Positions 1 through 9,300 of a DNA stretch of 36,106 nt are shown here, piece after piece. Positions within the stretch are counted from its first letter, which is position 1. The number at the start of each line of letters is the position of its first letter. The notes under the pieces are model-generated. The model made no database searches. It was not told where the DNA came from and saw only the letters and a program-made list of their open reading frames with translations. The DNA is from Bacteroidales bacterium UBA3684. Lineage in GTDB: Bacteria > Bacteroidota > Bacteroidia > Bacteroidales > P3. The stretch covers positions 1-36,106 of the forward strand of contig DFIZ01000085.1 in NCBI GenBank assembly GCA_002372855.1. Direction: 5' to 3'. The translations under genes and the position numbers were made by a program.

Positions 1-43
1 ATATAAGAAATGCCGAATTATGTACCTCTCGGGTAGGTATCGG

Positions 44-99
44 GGAGGTCGGAAGTCGGAGGTGGAAAGCAGGAGGTTGGAGGCAGGAGAAGGGGCGGA
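44..99. repeat. 7-bp tandem repeat array, GGAGGTN type
   Basis: Eight consecutive 7-bp units can be read here (GGAGGTC, GGAAGTC, GGAGGTG, GAAAGCA, GGAGGTT, GGAGGCA, GGAGAAG, GGGCGGA). The units are degenerate but keep a strict period of 7. The array lies just upstream of the first promoter, and is the same repeat class found at gene junctions and inside genes elsewhere in the window. I see no gene in positions 1-124. Confidence 0.7.
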
Positions 100-124
100 A
101 AAAAGAAAGATTTAACACTTTTTA

Positions 125-156
125 TTTGGTTGTATGGGCAAAAAAGTGTATCTTTG
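125..156 (+). promoter_or_regulatory. Bacteroidota-type promoter of the first T9SS cargo gene
   Basis: TTTG at 125-128 and TATCTTTG at 149-156 are separated by 20 bases, matching the TTTG-N19/20-TAnnTTTG promoter known from Bacteroides. Transcription would start near 162, after the in-frame TTG at 130, so that more upstream start is excluded and an ATG at 175 or 181 is favoured. Confidence 0.75.
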
Positions 157-174
157 CATTTTGAACATACGTGT

Positions 175-2880
175 ATGGATATGCATAAACTAAATAATAT
201 TAAACAGATAGCGCTCGCTTTTATTGCGCTTTTTGCCACCGCAGAGGCCATGGGCCAGTCGTCGACCGTAGGTTCGTCGCCGAGCCCTGCAATCGAATGC
301 GGCGAATACCAGTGGCCCGAGGTGCAGTCGCCTTGCCCCGAAGTGCAAATCAAACAGAAACACGACCATACCGCCATTGCGCGCTACCGCCACAAGGGAT
401 GGGACACCGTGGTCACCTGCGCCAACCCGCAGATAATCCTCAGCTGCATGCCCTACATCCCTGTGCAGCGTTTCAACGGCACCTACTACGTCGACCAGAT
501 TCCCTACAACCCGCCCGACACGTCATTCTGCCTCACCTATGGTGCCGCCCTCTCCACCATGAACGACCCGAACAGAAAGAGAATGGACATCAACGCCGAC
601 GATGAATTCGCCCCGGCCTATACGACCATTCCCTACCCCTTCTACTTTTTCGGCATCCGCAAGAACCAGTTCCGTCTGGGTGCCAACGGGTTGGTGACCT
701 TCTGCGACCCCAGCCTCTTCGGTAACGGAACGCATTGTGCCTATAGCTATTCGGCCTCATTGCCCTGGTACGACGGCAAAAGCGGCGCCCCCAGTTCCGA
801 CGGTTTGAACCGCGTGCGCGACGCCATCTACGGCGTCTTCGAAGACACCGACCCCAATGCAACACGGCAGCACCACACCAGCCCCAACTTCGGTATCTAC
901 TACGGCGTCATCGACGAGTATCCCTGCCGCAAAATCATCTGCTCGTGGAACGACATGGCCCAGTTCAGCTGCAACAACCTCAACTGCACCTACCAGATTG
1001 TCTGCTACGAAGGCTCCAACATCATCGAGGTGCATGTGAAAAACCGCTCGGTATGCTCCAGCTGGAACGGCGGCCACGGCCTCATCGGCATCCAGAACGC
1101 CACGGGTGTCAACCAGGTGGCCTCCACGATGCCCACCGACCCCAACTCCTCGCCCGCCATCAACGGCAAGCCCGCAGCCTTTGCCCCCACCGGCTACAAC
1201 ACCACCACCAGTTCCTTCCAGAACATCGCCTTCCGTTTCACCCCCGCGGGCACCACCGCCAAGAACTACGGCTGGCGCCGCATCTATGACGACGGCCGCC
1301 CCGACGTGGAGCTCCGCAACATCGTCGTCTACCCCGAGGCCATGGACGACTCCTGCGGATACTACGAGCCCATGGACGACGCCAACAGCTGCCCCACCCT
1401 CACCAAGGCCTACGTCTCGCCCAAGGAGCCCGCCAAGTACGTCTTCTACCTCCGCTTCCTCAATGCCAACAACGACCAGTACGTCCTCACCGACACCATC
1501 TTCATCGGCGTCGACACCGTCAACTACCTCGACATCCACAAGCTGCCCATCAACGACACCCTTCCCGGCCGCCTCGACATCTGCCTCAACGACACCGCCC
1601 GCATGCGCCTCGACATCACGGCCCTGCAGGAAATCACCCACGAGGAATGGCTCATCCGCCGTGTCTCCGGCGGCGACACCATCACCCTCGACTCCCTCGT
1701 GGCCGACAACCATCCCGGCCAGGTCGTCAACCTCAGCAACAACTACCTCTCCTTCGACCCGCGCTACACGCCTGTGCAGGCCTTCCGCATTCAGGGCAAC
1801 GACACCACCGTCATGGACACCACGCTGTTCTCCCTTGACGACTACGACCTCATAGGCGACACCATCCTTACGCGCAAGGTGTTCCTCTTCTCGCGCAACC
1901 TGCCCACCCAGGGCCTGCAGGCCAACAAGATCGACACTATCCTTATCCAGGTGACCTCCGACTTCGCCAGCGGATGCCACAACTACGACACCTTCATGCT
2001 GCGCGTCTTCCCCAACTTCGACACCGTCATCGCCGACGGCATCTGCCAGGGCGAGACCTTCACCTGGGACACCAACGGCAGTCCCTACAAAACGTTCACC
2101 CAGCCGACCAACCCGCAGACGGAGTTCGTGCTGCTCCACTCGGCGCCGGGATGCGACTCCCTCGTCCACCTGAAGCTCACCGTCTCCTCCGTGTCCCACA
2201 CCATCGACCACCAGGAGGACTGCAAGCCCTACACCTGGCTCAACGGCAAGACCTACACCACGAGCAACGTCGCCACGGCAGCCACCGACACCATCGTCCT
2301 GAAGAATCGCTACGACTGCGACTCCATCGTCCAGCTCGAGCTTGTCATCCACCCGCTGACTGCCAAACTCCGGTCCGACATCGACCACTTCACCCTCGAC
2401 AACCTTGACGCCGTGCTGACCGACATCTCCATCGGCGGCAGCAGCCGTGTGTGGAAGTTCCCCAACGGTCCCGACCAGACGGGCGTCAATGCCTACTACT
2501 CCATCCCCGCCGATATGGAAGGCGCCAACATCATCCTCATTGCCAGCAGCCCCTACGGCTGTGTCGATACCGCCAAGATCTACATCCCGCTCAACAAGGA
2601 GCACTTCTGGGTGCCCAATGCCTTCACTCCCGACAACCCCGCCGGCAACAGTCTTTTCTCCTCGGTCAGCACCAAGACCCTCAAGCAGGAGATGCTCATC
2701 TATAACCGTCGCGGCGAACTTGTCTTCCGCTGCGAAGGCGCCGACTGCGCCTGGGACGGCCGCGACTTCGACGGCAACCCCTGCGTGCAGGATGCCTACG
2801 TCTACATCATACGCTACGCCAACGAATTCGAACCCCAGAACACACGCGTGCTCAAGGGAACGGTAACCCTGATCCGATAG
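175..2880 (+). CDS. Secreted T9SS cargo protein with gliding-motility-type C-terminal sorting domain
   Basis: A 901-residue secreted protein. The N-terminus has a basic head, a hydrophobic core (IALAFIALFATAEA) and a probable signal cleavage near residue 25. Residues of about 150-320 read like a nidogen-like beta-sandwich (FPFYF-type start, NGLVTF, GLIGIQNATG); this is my inference. Two modules at about 620-745 each end in the CDSxVxLxL pattern (GCDSLVHLKL, DCDSIVQLEL), common in secreted Bacteroidales proteins. The last 90 residues (FWVPNAFTPD, then IYNRRGELVF, WDGRDFDGN, DAYVYIIRY) form the CHU_C/type B sorting domain recognised by the type IX secretion system, so the protein should be exported through the outer membrane. 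The start is ATG 175 (181 also possible), set by the promoter at 125-156. asd begins 4 bases after its stop, so the two may be co-transcribed. Ligand or enzymatic activity: unknown. Confidence 0.88.
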   Translation: MDMHKLNNIKQIALAFIALFATAEAMGQSSTVGSSPSPAIECGEYQWPEVQSPCPEVQIKQKHDHTAIARYRHKGWDTVVTCANPQIILSCMPYIPVQRFNGTYYVDQIPYNPPDTSFCLTYGAALSTMNDPNRKRMDINADDEFAPAYTTIPYPFYFFGIRKNQFRLGANGLVTFCDPSLFGNGTHCAYSYSASLPWYDGKSGAPSSDGLNRVRDAIYGVFEDTDPNATRQHHTSPNFGIYYGVIDEYPCRKIICSWNDMAQFSCNNLNCTYQIVCYEGSNIIEVHVKNRSVCSSWNGGHGLIGIQNATGVNQVASTMPTDPNSSPAINGKPAAFAPTGYNTTTSSFQNIAFRFTPAGTTAKNYGWRRIYDDGRPDVELRNIVVYPEAMDDSCGYYEPMDDANSCPTLTKAYVSPKEPAKYVFYLRFLNANNDQYVLTDTIFIGVDTVNYLDIHKLPINDTLPGRLDICLNDTARMRLDITALQEITHEEWLIRRVSGGDTITLDSLVADNHPGQVVNLSNNYLSFDPRYTPVQAFRIQGNDTTVMDTTLFSLDDYDLIGDTILTRKVFLFSRNLPTQGLQANKIDTILIQVTSDFASGCHNYDTFMLRVFPNFDTVIADGICQGETFTWDTNGSPYKTFTQPTNPQTEFVLLHSAPGCDSLVHLKLTVSSVSHTIDHQEDCKPYTWLNGKTYTTSNVATAATDTIVLKNRYDCDSIVQLELVIHPLTAKLRSDIDHFTLDNLDAVLTDISIGGSSRVWKFPNGPDQTGVNAYYSIPADMEGANIILIASSPYGCVDTAKIYIPLNKEHFWVPNAFTPDNPAGNSLFSSVSTKTLKQEMLIYNRRGELVFRCEGADCAWDGRDFDGNPCVQDAYVYIIRYANEFEPQNTRVLKGTVTLIR

Positions 2881-2884
2881 AACA

Positions 2885-3955
2885 ATGAAAATAGCTGTTG
2901 TGGGAGCTACCGGCCTCGTAGGCCGCGAGATGCTCACAGTCCTTGCCGAACGCGGCTTCGCCAACGATGAAGTCATTGCGGCGGCATCGCCCAAATCCAT
3001 AGGCAAAACCGTGCCCTTCGCCGACCGCATGCTCACCGTCGTCTCCGTCGAAGAGGCCATCGCCGCGCGTCCGCGCTACGCCATCTTCTCGGCCGGCGCA
3101 GCGGCCTCGCGCCAGTACGCACCCCTCTTCGTCGAGGCCGGCGCCACGGTCATCGACAACTCCTCGGCCTGGCGCAAAGACCCCGCCATTCCGTTGGTGG
3201 TGCCGGAAATCAACATCGATGTTGCCACTAACGCATTGAAGCATTCAAGCAATAACGCAATCATCATTGCCAACCCCAACTGCAGCACCATCCAGATGGT
3301 GCTGGCCATCTCGTCGCTGGAGCGCGACTACGGCATCCGCCGCATCGTCGTCTCCACCTACCAGAGCATCACCGGCACCGGTCTCAAGGCCGTGCGCCAG
3401 CTGGAGGCCGAGGAGAGTGGAGAGTGGAAAGTGGAGAACGGAGAGTGGAAAGCGACAAATTCAACAAGGTCCTCCACTCTCCACTCTCCGCTCTCCGCTC
3501 CCGCCTACCCCTATCAGATCCACCGCAACCTCTTCCCTCACGGTGGCGACTTCCTGCCCGACGGCTACACCACCGAGGAGCAGAAGCTGGTCGACGAGAC
3601 ACGCAAGATCTTCGCCGACCCCTCCATCATGGTCTCCGCCACGGTGGCCCGTGTGCCAGTGGTGGGCGGCCACAGCGAGTCGGTGAACGTGGAGCTGAAA
3701 CGCGAGTACGACCTCGACGAGGTGCGCGCACTCATTGCCGCCACCCCCGGTGTGGTGCTCCAGGACGACCCCTCGCGCAACCTCTACCCCATGCCTATCA
3801 CCGCACACCACAAGGACGAGGTCTTTGTGGGCCGTCTGCGTCGCGACCCCTCGCAGCCCTGCACCCTCAACCTCTGGGTGGTGGCCGACAACATCCGCAA
3901 GGGCGCCGCCACCAACGCAGTGCAAATCATGGAGCAGTTAAGAGTTAAGTGTTAA
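2885..3955 (+). CDS. asd: Aspartate-semialdehyde dehydrogenase with in-frame repeat insertion
   Basis: Reduces aspartyl phosphate to aspartate semialdehyde with NADPH, feeding lysine/diaminopimelate, threonine and methionine synthesis in the cytoplasm. The dinucleotide-binding start VVGATGLVG is at residues 5-13, DNSSAWR at 91-97, the catalytic cysteine (C133) is in NPNCSTIQ, STYQSITGTG is at 157-166, and the HSES motif lies downstream. Length is 356 residues. Residues 176-206 (bases 3412-3506) are encoded by an inverted-repeat array of 7-bp units and look unlike any asd sequence: Glu/Trp/Lys-rich, then Ser/Thr-rich. From memory, Bacteroides homologues bridge this loop with about ten residues. 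The last residues (LRVKC) and the stop codon come from another 7-bp array that runs on to 4006. The reading frame is intact, so the enzyme is probably functional. Confidence 0.95.
   Translation: MKIAVVGATGLVGREMLTVLAERGFANDEVIAAASPKSIGKTVPFADRMLTVVSVEEAIAARPRYAIFSAGAAASRQYAPLFVEAGATVIDNSSAWRKDPAIPLVVPEINIDVATNALKHSSNNAIIIANPNCSTIQMVLAISSLERDYGIRRIVVSTYQSITGTGLKAVRQLEAEESGEWKVENGEWKATNSTRSSTLHSPLSAPAYPYQIHRNLFPHGGDFLPDGYTTEEQKLVDETRKIFADPSIMVSATVARVPVVGGHSESVNVELKREYDLDEVRALIAATPGVVLQDDPSRNLYPMPITAHHKDEVFVGRLRRDPSQPCTLNLWVVADNIRKGAATNAVQIMEQLRVKC
3412..3506. repeat. Palindromic 7-bp repeat cassette inside asd
   Basis: The left arm is six 7-bp units (GGAGAGT twice, GGAAAGT, GGAGAAC, GGAGAGT, GGAAAGC; 3412-3453). 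The right arm is the complementary family (CTCCACT twice, CTCCGCT twice, then CCCGCCT; 3472-3506). Bases 3412-3428 are the exact reverse complement of 3473-3489, a 17-bp stem with a 44-base loop. The cassette is translated in frame within asd. Confidence 0.85.
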
Positions 3956-4006
3956 GTGTTTAGTGTTAAGTGTTTAGTGTTTAGTGTTTAGTGTTTAGTG
4001 TTTATC
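3937..4006. repeat. 7-bp tandem array, GTTTAGT/GTTAAGT, ten units
   Basis: Ten uninterrupted 7-bp units (GTTAAGA, GTTAAGT twice, GTTTAGT, GTTAAGT, GTTTAGT four times, GTTTATC). The array begins inside the last codons of asd and supplies its stop (TAA at 3953-3955), ending 11 bases before the next start codon. Each unit carries TAA or TAG; as 7 is not a multiple of 3, all three forward frames are closed. Confidence 0.9.
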
Positions 4007-4017
4007 AAGCAATCTTT

Positions 4018-4530
4018 ATGAAAAACAAGGTATATCTGTTGTTGCTCTTGTCGTTGCTATCTTTAAATATTGCCTGTAGTGGCGACCCCACCCTCGTCGA
4101 CGACACACGCACCTTTGCCAACAACACCTGGAACCGCTTCACCCCCGAAGTGTTCGAGTTCTCGGTCCCAAATGCCGACGACTTCTACCGCATCGACTTC
4201 GAGCTCGTCGTCGACACCGCCCTCATGCGCAACCCCCAGCTTCCGCTAACCGTCAACCTCTATAGTCCCGACGGCGAACGCCGCATGTTCTACGCCTACG
4301 TCAACATGGTGGAGAACGGCCGCTGGAAAGGCATCGTCACCCCCGGCCGCGACCGCGACGGCATCCGCACCCTCACACAGAACATCCGCCCCTTCTTCAC
4401 CTTCAACGCCAAAGGCGACTACCGCATGGAGATAGCCCAGGCCACAAGCCAATACGACCTCGAGGGAGTCCGGAGTTTCCGCCTGAACGTGCTGCGCACC
4501 GAGGTCGACTACTCCATACTGGACAAATGA
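4018..4530 (+). CDS. gldH: Probable gliding-motility-associated lipoprotein (GldH-like)
   Basis: A 170-residue lipoprotein. MKNKVYLLLLLSLLSLNIAC gives a short hydrophobic signal ending in a lipobox (IAC followed by S), so it should be lipid-anchored in the cell envelope. The rest is a single beta-rich domain with W.RF.PEVFEF, an alternating hydrophobic strand FYRIDFELVV, LPLTVNLYSPDG and ENGRWKG, a pattern I associate with GldH, a lipoprotein needed for gliding and linked to T9SS in Flavobacterium and retained in non-gliding Bacteroidales. The match is by eye only, hence moderate certainty. ATG 4018 is preferred to an upstream ATG at 3991, which would prepend a repeat-encoded segment to the lipoprotein signal. 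The stop overlaps the uvrC start by four bases (ATGA), indicating translational coupling. Confidence 0.6.
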   Translation: MKNKVYLLLLLSLLSLNIACSGDPTLVDDTRTFANNTWNRFTPEVFEFSVPNADDFYRIDFELVVDTALMRNPQLPLTVNLYSPDGERRMFYAYVNMVENGRWKGIVTPGRDRDGIRTLTQNIRPFFTFNAKGDYRMEIAQATSQYDLEGVRSFRLNVLRTEVDYSILDK

Positions 4531-6347
4531 TCGACGCCAGCATCAACAAGAACATCGACCGCATAGCCATGCGGCTCAAGACCATTCCCGAGAATCCCGG
4601 TGTCTACCAGCACCTCGACGCCTCGGGAAAAGTCATCTATGTGGGCAAAGCCCGCAACCTGCAGCGGCGCGTCAGCAGCTACTTCTCGCACTACGACGAC
4701 AAGAGCCCGAAAATCAAGATGCTGGTGCGCAACATCTACGACATCCGCGTCACCGTTGTGGCCACCGAGGTCGACGCCCTGCTGCTGGAAAACAGTCTCA
4801 TCAAGCGCTACCAGCCGCGCTACAACTCGATGCTCAAGGACGACAAGACCTACCCCTACCTCTGCATCACCGACGAGGAGTTTCCGCGCCTGCTCTACAC
4901 GCGCCGCCGCAACCTCCGCGGCCAGTACTTCGGTCCCTACCCCAACGGCCGCATCCTGCGCGAGCTTCAGGACATCATCCGCCAGCTCTTCCAGTACCGC
5001 ACCTGCAACACCATGGGCAACCGCCCCTGCATGAAGCACCAGATAGGCCTCTGCGGCGCCCCCTGCGCCGGCCTGCAAAGCAAAGAGGAATACCACGCCA
5101 CCATCGAGAACATACGCCGCATACTGAAGGGCGACTTCGGCGAGATCGAGGAGCAGATGAAGAATCGCATGTACGCCCTTGCCGACGAGCTGCGCTTCGA
5201 AGAAGCCGAAGCCCTCAAGCGCAAGATACACCTGCTGGCCGAATACCAGAGCCGCTCGACGGTGGTCGACACCAACGTCCGCGACGTCGACGTCGTCTCC
5301 ATCCTCGGCGACGACCCCGCTTATGCCTACATCAACTTCCTCCGCATCAAGAACGGCGCCATCATCTACTCCCTGAGCAACGAGGTCAAACGCCAGCTCG
5401 ACGAGACCGACACCGAAATCCTCGCCACCGTCATCCCCGCCCTCCACGAGCAGACCCAGAGCACCGCGCAAGAAATCATCCTTCCCTTCGCCGTGCCCGA
5501 CATCCCCGCCGACTACCTGCGCCAGAACTACGACCCGCGTGGCGACCGCCGCAAGCTGCTGGAGCTGTCGCTGCGCAACGTCGAGAGCTACCAGAAGCAG
5601 TGCCGCCACCAGCGCGCCCTCACCCAAGGCGACGCCGCCCCCCAGGCCCTCAAGCTCCTCGAGCGCATCCAGCGCGCCCTCGCCCTGCCCACGCTGCCCA
5701 TGGAGATAGAATGCTTCGACAACTCCAACATCCAGGGTGCCTACCCCGTCGCCGGCATGGTGCACTTCACCGCCGGCAAACCCAACCGCAACGAGTACCG
5801 CAAATTCAATATCAAGACCGTCGAAGGGCCCGACGACTACGCCTCGATGGCCGAAGTCATCGAGCGGCGCTACAGCCGTCTGAAAGACGAAGACGCCAAA
5901 CTGCCCGACCTCCTCATCGTCGACGGCGGCGAGGGACAGATGCACGTGGCCCGCGAGGTCATCGTGGACCGCCTCCACCTCGCCATACCCATCGCCGGCC
6001 TGGCCAAAGACGACCGCCACCGCACCAACCAGCTCCTGCGCTTCGGCGAGCGGGGCGACATCGCCGTTGTGGGTCTCAAACCCACCGACCCGCTGTTCCA
6101 CCTGCTGGAGCAGATACAGAACGAGGTGCACCGCTTCGCCATCACCTTCCACAAAGACAAACGTTCCAAGGGCACCTTCCGCACCGCACTAACCGACATT
6201 CCGGGCATCGGCGAGAAGACGGCCCACGAGCTGCTGCTGCGCTACGGCAGTGTGAAGCAAATCCAGATCCAGACCCTGGAAGACCTCAGCGCCGCCATAG
6301 GTCCCACCAAAGCGCGCACGCTATACGACAGCCTTCACCAAGAGTGA
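4527..6347 (+). CDS. uvrC: Excinuclease ABC subunit C
   Basis: Makes the dual incisions 3' and 5' of DNA damage in the UvrABC nucleotide-excision repair complex. The N-terminal GIY-YIG nuclease covers about residues 10-95 (IPENPGVYQHL, VIYVGKARNLQRRVSSYF). The cysteine-rich stretch CNTMGNRPCMKHQIGLCGAPC is near 160-180, and the UVR domain that contacts UvrB is at about 205-240 (RFEEAEALKRKIHLL). The RNase H-like endonuclease follows (IECFDNSNIQG, then LLIVDGGEGQM), and the C-terminus has helix-hairpin-helix DNA binding (LTDIPGIGEKTAHELL). At 606 residues it is full length for the family. It shares ATGA with the preceding lipoprotein gene. Its stop lies 6 bases from the stop of the convergent giant surface-protein gene, with no clear terminator between them. 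Confidence 0.96.
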   Translation: MIDASINKNIDRIAMRLKTIPENPGVYQHLDASGKVIYVGKARNLQRRVSSYFSHYDDKSPKIKMLVRNIYDIRVTVVATEVDALLLENSLIKRYQPRYNSMLKDDKTYPYLCITDEEFPRLLYTRRRNLRGQYFGPYPNGRILRELQDIIRQLFQYRTCNTMGNRPCMKHQIGLCGAPCAGLQSKEEYHATIENIRRILKGDFGEIEEQMKNRMYALADELRFEEAEALKRKIHLLAEYQSRSTVVDTNVRDVDVVSILGDDPAYAYINFLRIKNGAIIYSLSNEVKRQLDETDTEILATVIPALHEQTQSTAQEIILPFAVPDIPADYLRQNYDPRGDRRKLLELSLRNVESYQKQCRHQRALTQGDAAPQALKLLERIQRALALPTLPMEIECFDNSNIQGAYPVAGMVHFTAGKPNRNEYRKFNIKTVEGPDDYASMAEVIERRYSRLKDEDAKLPDLLIVDGGEGQMHVAREVIVDRLHLAIPIAGLAKDDRHRTNQLLRFGERGDIAVVGLKPTDPLFHLLEQIQNEVHRFAITFHKDKRSKGTFRTALTDIPGIGEKTAHELLLRYGSVKQIQIQTLEDLSAAIGPTKARTLYDSLHQE

Positions 6348-6353
6348 AGATCT

Positions 6354-9300
6354 TCATTCCATTTTCACTTGCGTATTGCCCTCCACGGCGGCCCTGTTGC
6401 CACCGCCGTAGACATTACCCATCACCTCGGCGTTGCCGGAGAGGGTGACGCTGGTGTTACCTGTGTTGTCGCCGTTCTTGAGGACGTCGGCTTCGGAGCC
6501 GCCACCGAAGACGTTGCCTTCGCCCGTGCCGCCAGCAATCTTGGTGCCACCGACAATGGCTTGCTTTGCGCCGGTACCGCCGATCTTCACTGTCGGGTTG
6601 GCGGTGATTTTGGCGTCAGCACCCAGGCCGCCGCCGAAGACGGCGTTGTTCACCGTGCCGTTGACCACATCGACCGTAGGTGTCGCCACCGAGGGGTTCT
6701 GCGGCGTATAAGCGGCATCCTTGCCACCGCCGTAGACGTTGTCCACCTTCAACGGGCATCCCGCATCCTCGGCATCGTCGACCAAGACGCTGATGATACC
6801 CTTGATGTTGCCCTTGGTGTCGCTGCCGCCGAAGGCATTGGTGATGGTGCCACCCTGGAGGATGAGGGAGACATTGCCGTTGATGGCGTAGCCGCCGACA
6901 TGGTCCTCGTCGGCCACGCTCTTGCTGCCGCCGAAAACGTAGTCTATGCTGTTGCCGCCCTTGAGGGTGAGGGTCACGTCGCCGTCGACGTAGGCCGCAT
7001 TGGCACCGCCGTAAACGTTGCCGAGGACGATGTCGCCGCACTCGATGGTGAGGTTGCCGCCCTTGCTGGGGGCGAGGTTGCCACCGCCGAAGAGGTCGCC
7101 GATGAGTTCGAGACCGCAGCCGCCGTCGGGAGCGATATTGAGCTTCATATCCTTGGCAATGACACCTTTGGTGTTGGAGCCACCGAAAACGGCGTTGTAG
7201 ACGCCGCCCTTGACGAGCGTATAGGCGTTGCCCTCGGTGAGGTCGGCACCCGGCAGGTCGGCACGTTCGCCGTTGCCGCCGCCGAATATCTTGTAGAAGC
7301 GCCCGCCGTCGATGATGACGCTATCGGCTGGGGTGTTGGCGGCGTTACCGCCGCCATAAAGGTAACGGACGGTATTGTCGCAGCCGTGCACATGGACAAA
7401 AGCGCGTTTGCCGGCGGTGCCGCCATAGAGGGTATTGGTGGGGTTGTAGTGGGCCAGGTTGCCACCGCCGTAGACGGCTTGCAGGGCGAAGTTCTCCGGC
7501 TCGGTGCCCAGGGTGGCGAGGGTTGTGGTGGTGCCCACCTCGGGACTGCCACTCTGCGAGGGAGCGGTGTTGGCAGCGGTGTGTGAGGTCTTCCAGATGT
7601 GCACCGTGGTGAAGCCCAGGGCCGAGCCGCAGTAGTTGTTGCCGCCGAAGATGCTGCCGCTGATCTGTATGTTGTTGCTCTCCTGCGTGGAGGTGCCAAT
7701 GTTGACCACCGAGTTGCCGAGGACCAGGGCGGGCACGCTGTCGGTGACGACGTAGGAGCCGTCGTCGTAGTGGCCGCTGGCGGTCTTTTCGCCCAGGCCT
7801 CCTCCGAAGACGTTGCCGTGGAGCACCGTGTTGTTGATGTTCACCGTGGTGGTGTTGGCGGTGGAGGCGTTGACGTTGCCCTTGGCCGAGCCGCCATAGA
7901 CGTCGCCCCAGATGGTGGGATAGGCGGCGCTCTTGCTCTCCTGGCCGATGTTGACGGTCACGTCGTTGCCCGTCGAGGTGGCTTGGCCGTAGCCGCCGCC
8001 GTGTATGTTGATGGTGTGGTCGGCATCGGTGCCGAGGGTGCCGCCCAGGACGTTGACGTTGACCACGCCGCTCACCGCGCCGCTGCTGTTGCAGCCGCCG
8101 TAGATGGCCGTGCGCACCTGGCCGCCCTCCATGTTGACGGTGGCGTCGCCGTCGATGCCGGCTGCGTTGCCGCCGCCGAAGAGGTTGGTGGCTTTGCCGT
8201 TCTCCACGGTCAGCAGGGCGTTGCCCGTGGTCTGCGCCAGGTTGCCCCCGCCGAAAACATCGCCGCCCACCTCGGTGCCGCCCTTGACGAGGGTGGTCAC
8301 ACCGCCGTTGGCCGGACTCTCATTGCCTGTGCCGTAGACGCTCTGCGCCACCGTGCCGCCGTCGAGGGTGAGGCTGATGGCCCCGGTGACGGTGCCGAGG
8401 GTGCTCATGTCGGTGTTGGTATAGAGTATATTGTTGGCGTCGTCGGAACCCGGGGTGCCGCGATACTGCCACGTGAAAGTCTCGGGCTCCACGGTGCCGA
8501 AGTCGCTGAAGAGTCCCGTCTGTTTGGTGTAGCTTGATTTGGTGGGCTCGGTGGCAGGGTAGACCTGCACCTCGTTGGAGGCCGCCTTGTAGCCGCCGCC
8601 GAAGACGCTGCCCATGAAGGTGCAGCCCGTCAGCGTGGAGGTGACGGTGCCGTTCACCTTGCCCTGGCAGCCGGCGCCATAGTAGTTGCCCAGCACGGTG
8701 CAGCCGTTCAGTACGTTGGTCACGTTGCCCGTGGTGGCCAGGTCGAAGGCCGCATAGCCGGTGTAGGAACGCGCCACACCTGTGCCGCTGCCGCCGGAGT
8801 AGAGGATGAACTCGAACTTGTAGCAGCTGCCGATGCCGTAGGTGGCATTGTTCGACAGTCGTTGGTAGGTTGTCCCGAAGGCGATGGGAAAGTCCTTGTC
8901 GGTGCCGAAATTGACGCTGGTCTCGTTGCCATAGCGGACGTAGGTGATGGAGGTGCCGCCGAAGCCCGCGCCGTAGTATTCGCCAAAGGTGGTGTTGGTG
9001 GCGTGGGTGGTGACGGTCTTGCCCGCGGCCATGTTGCCGAACTCCGGGCCGCCGCAGTAGAAGTCCACCAGGCTGTTGTTCATCGTAATGTCGATGTTGC
9101 CGGTGATTTTGGCGTTGGGCGAGGTGCCGCCGCCGAAGAAACGCCCTATGACGGCGTGGTCCACCTTGGCGGTGACGTTGACGCCGTTGGTACTGGGGTT
9201 CTCCATGTAGGCGCCGAGCCACTTGTGCATCTTGCCGCCGGCGCCCCAGAACCAGATGTTGCTGCCGGTAGCCGTGCTCCCGGCGCGGTAGCCGGTCATG

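Noticed and set aside
757..3060. Long minus-strand frame opposite the first T9SS gene and asd
   Set aside because: It is a low-complexity antisense shadow of GC-rich codons. The plus-strand genes have clear domains.
4509..6152. Long minus-strand frame opposite uvrC
   Set aside because: Same artefact; uvrC is complete with all domains.
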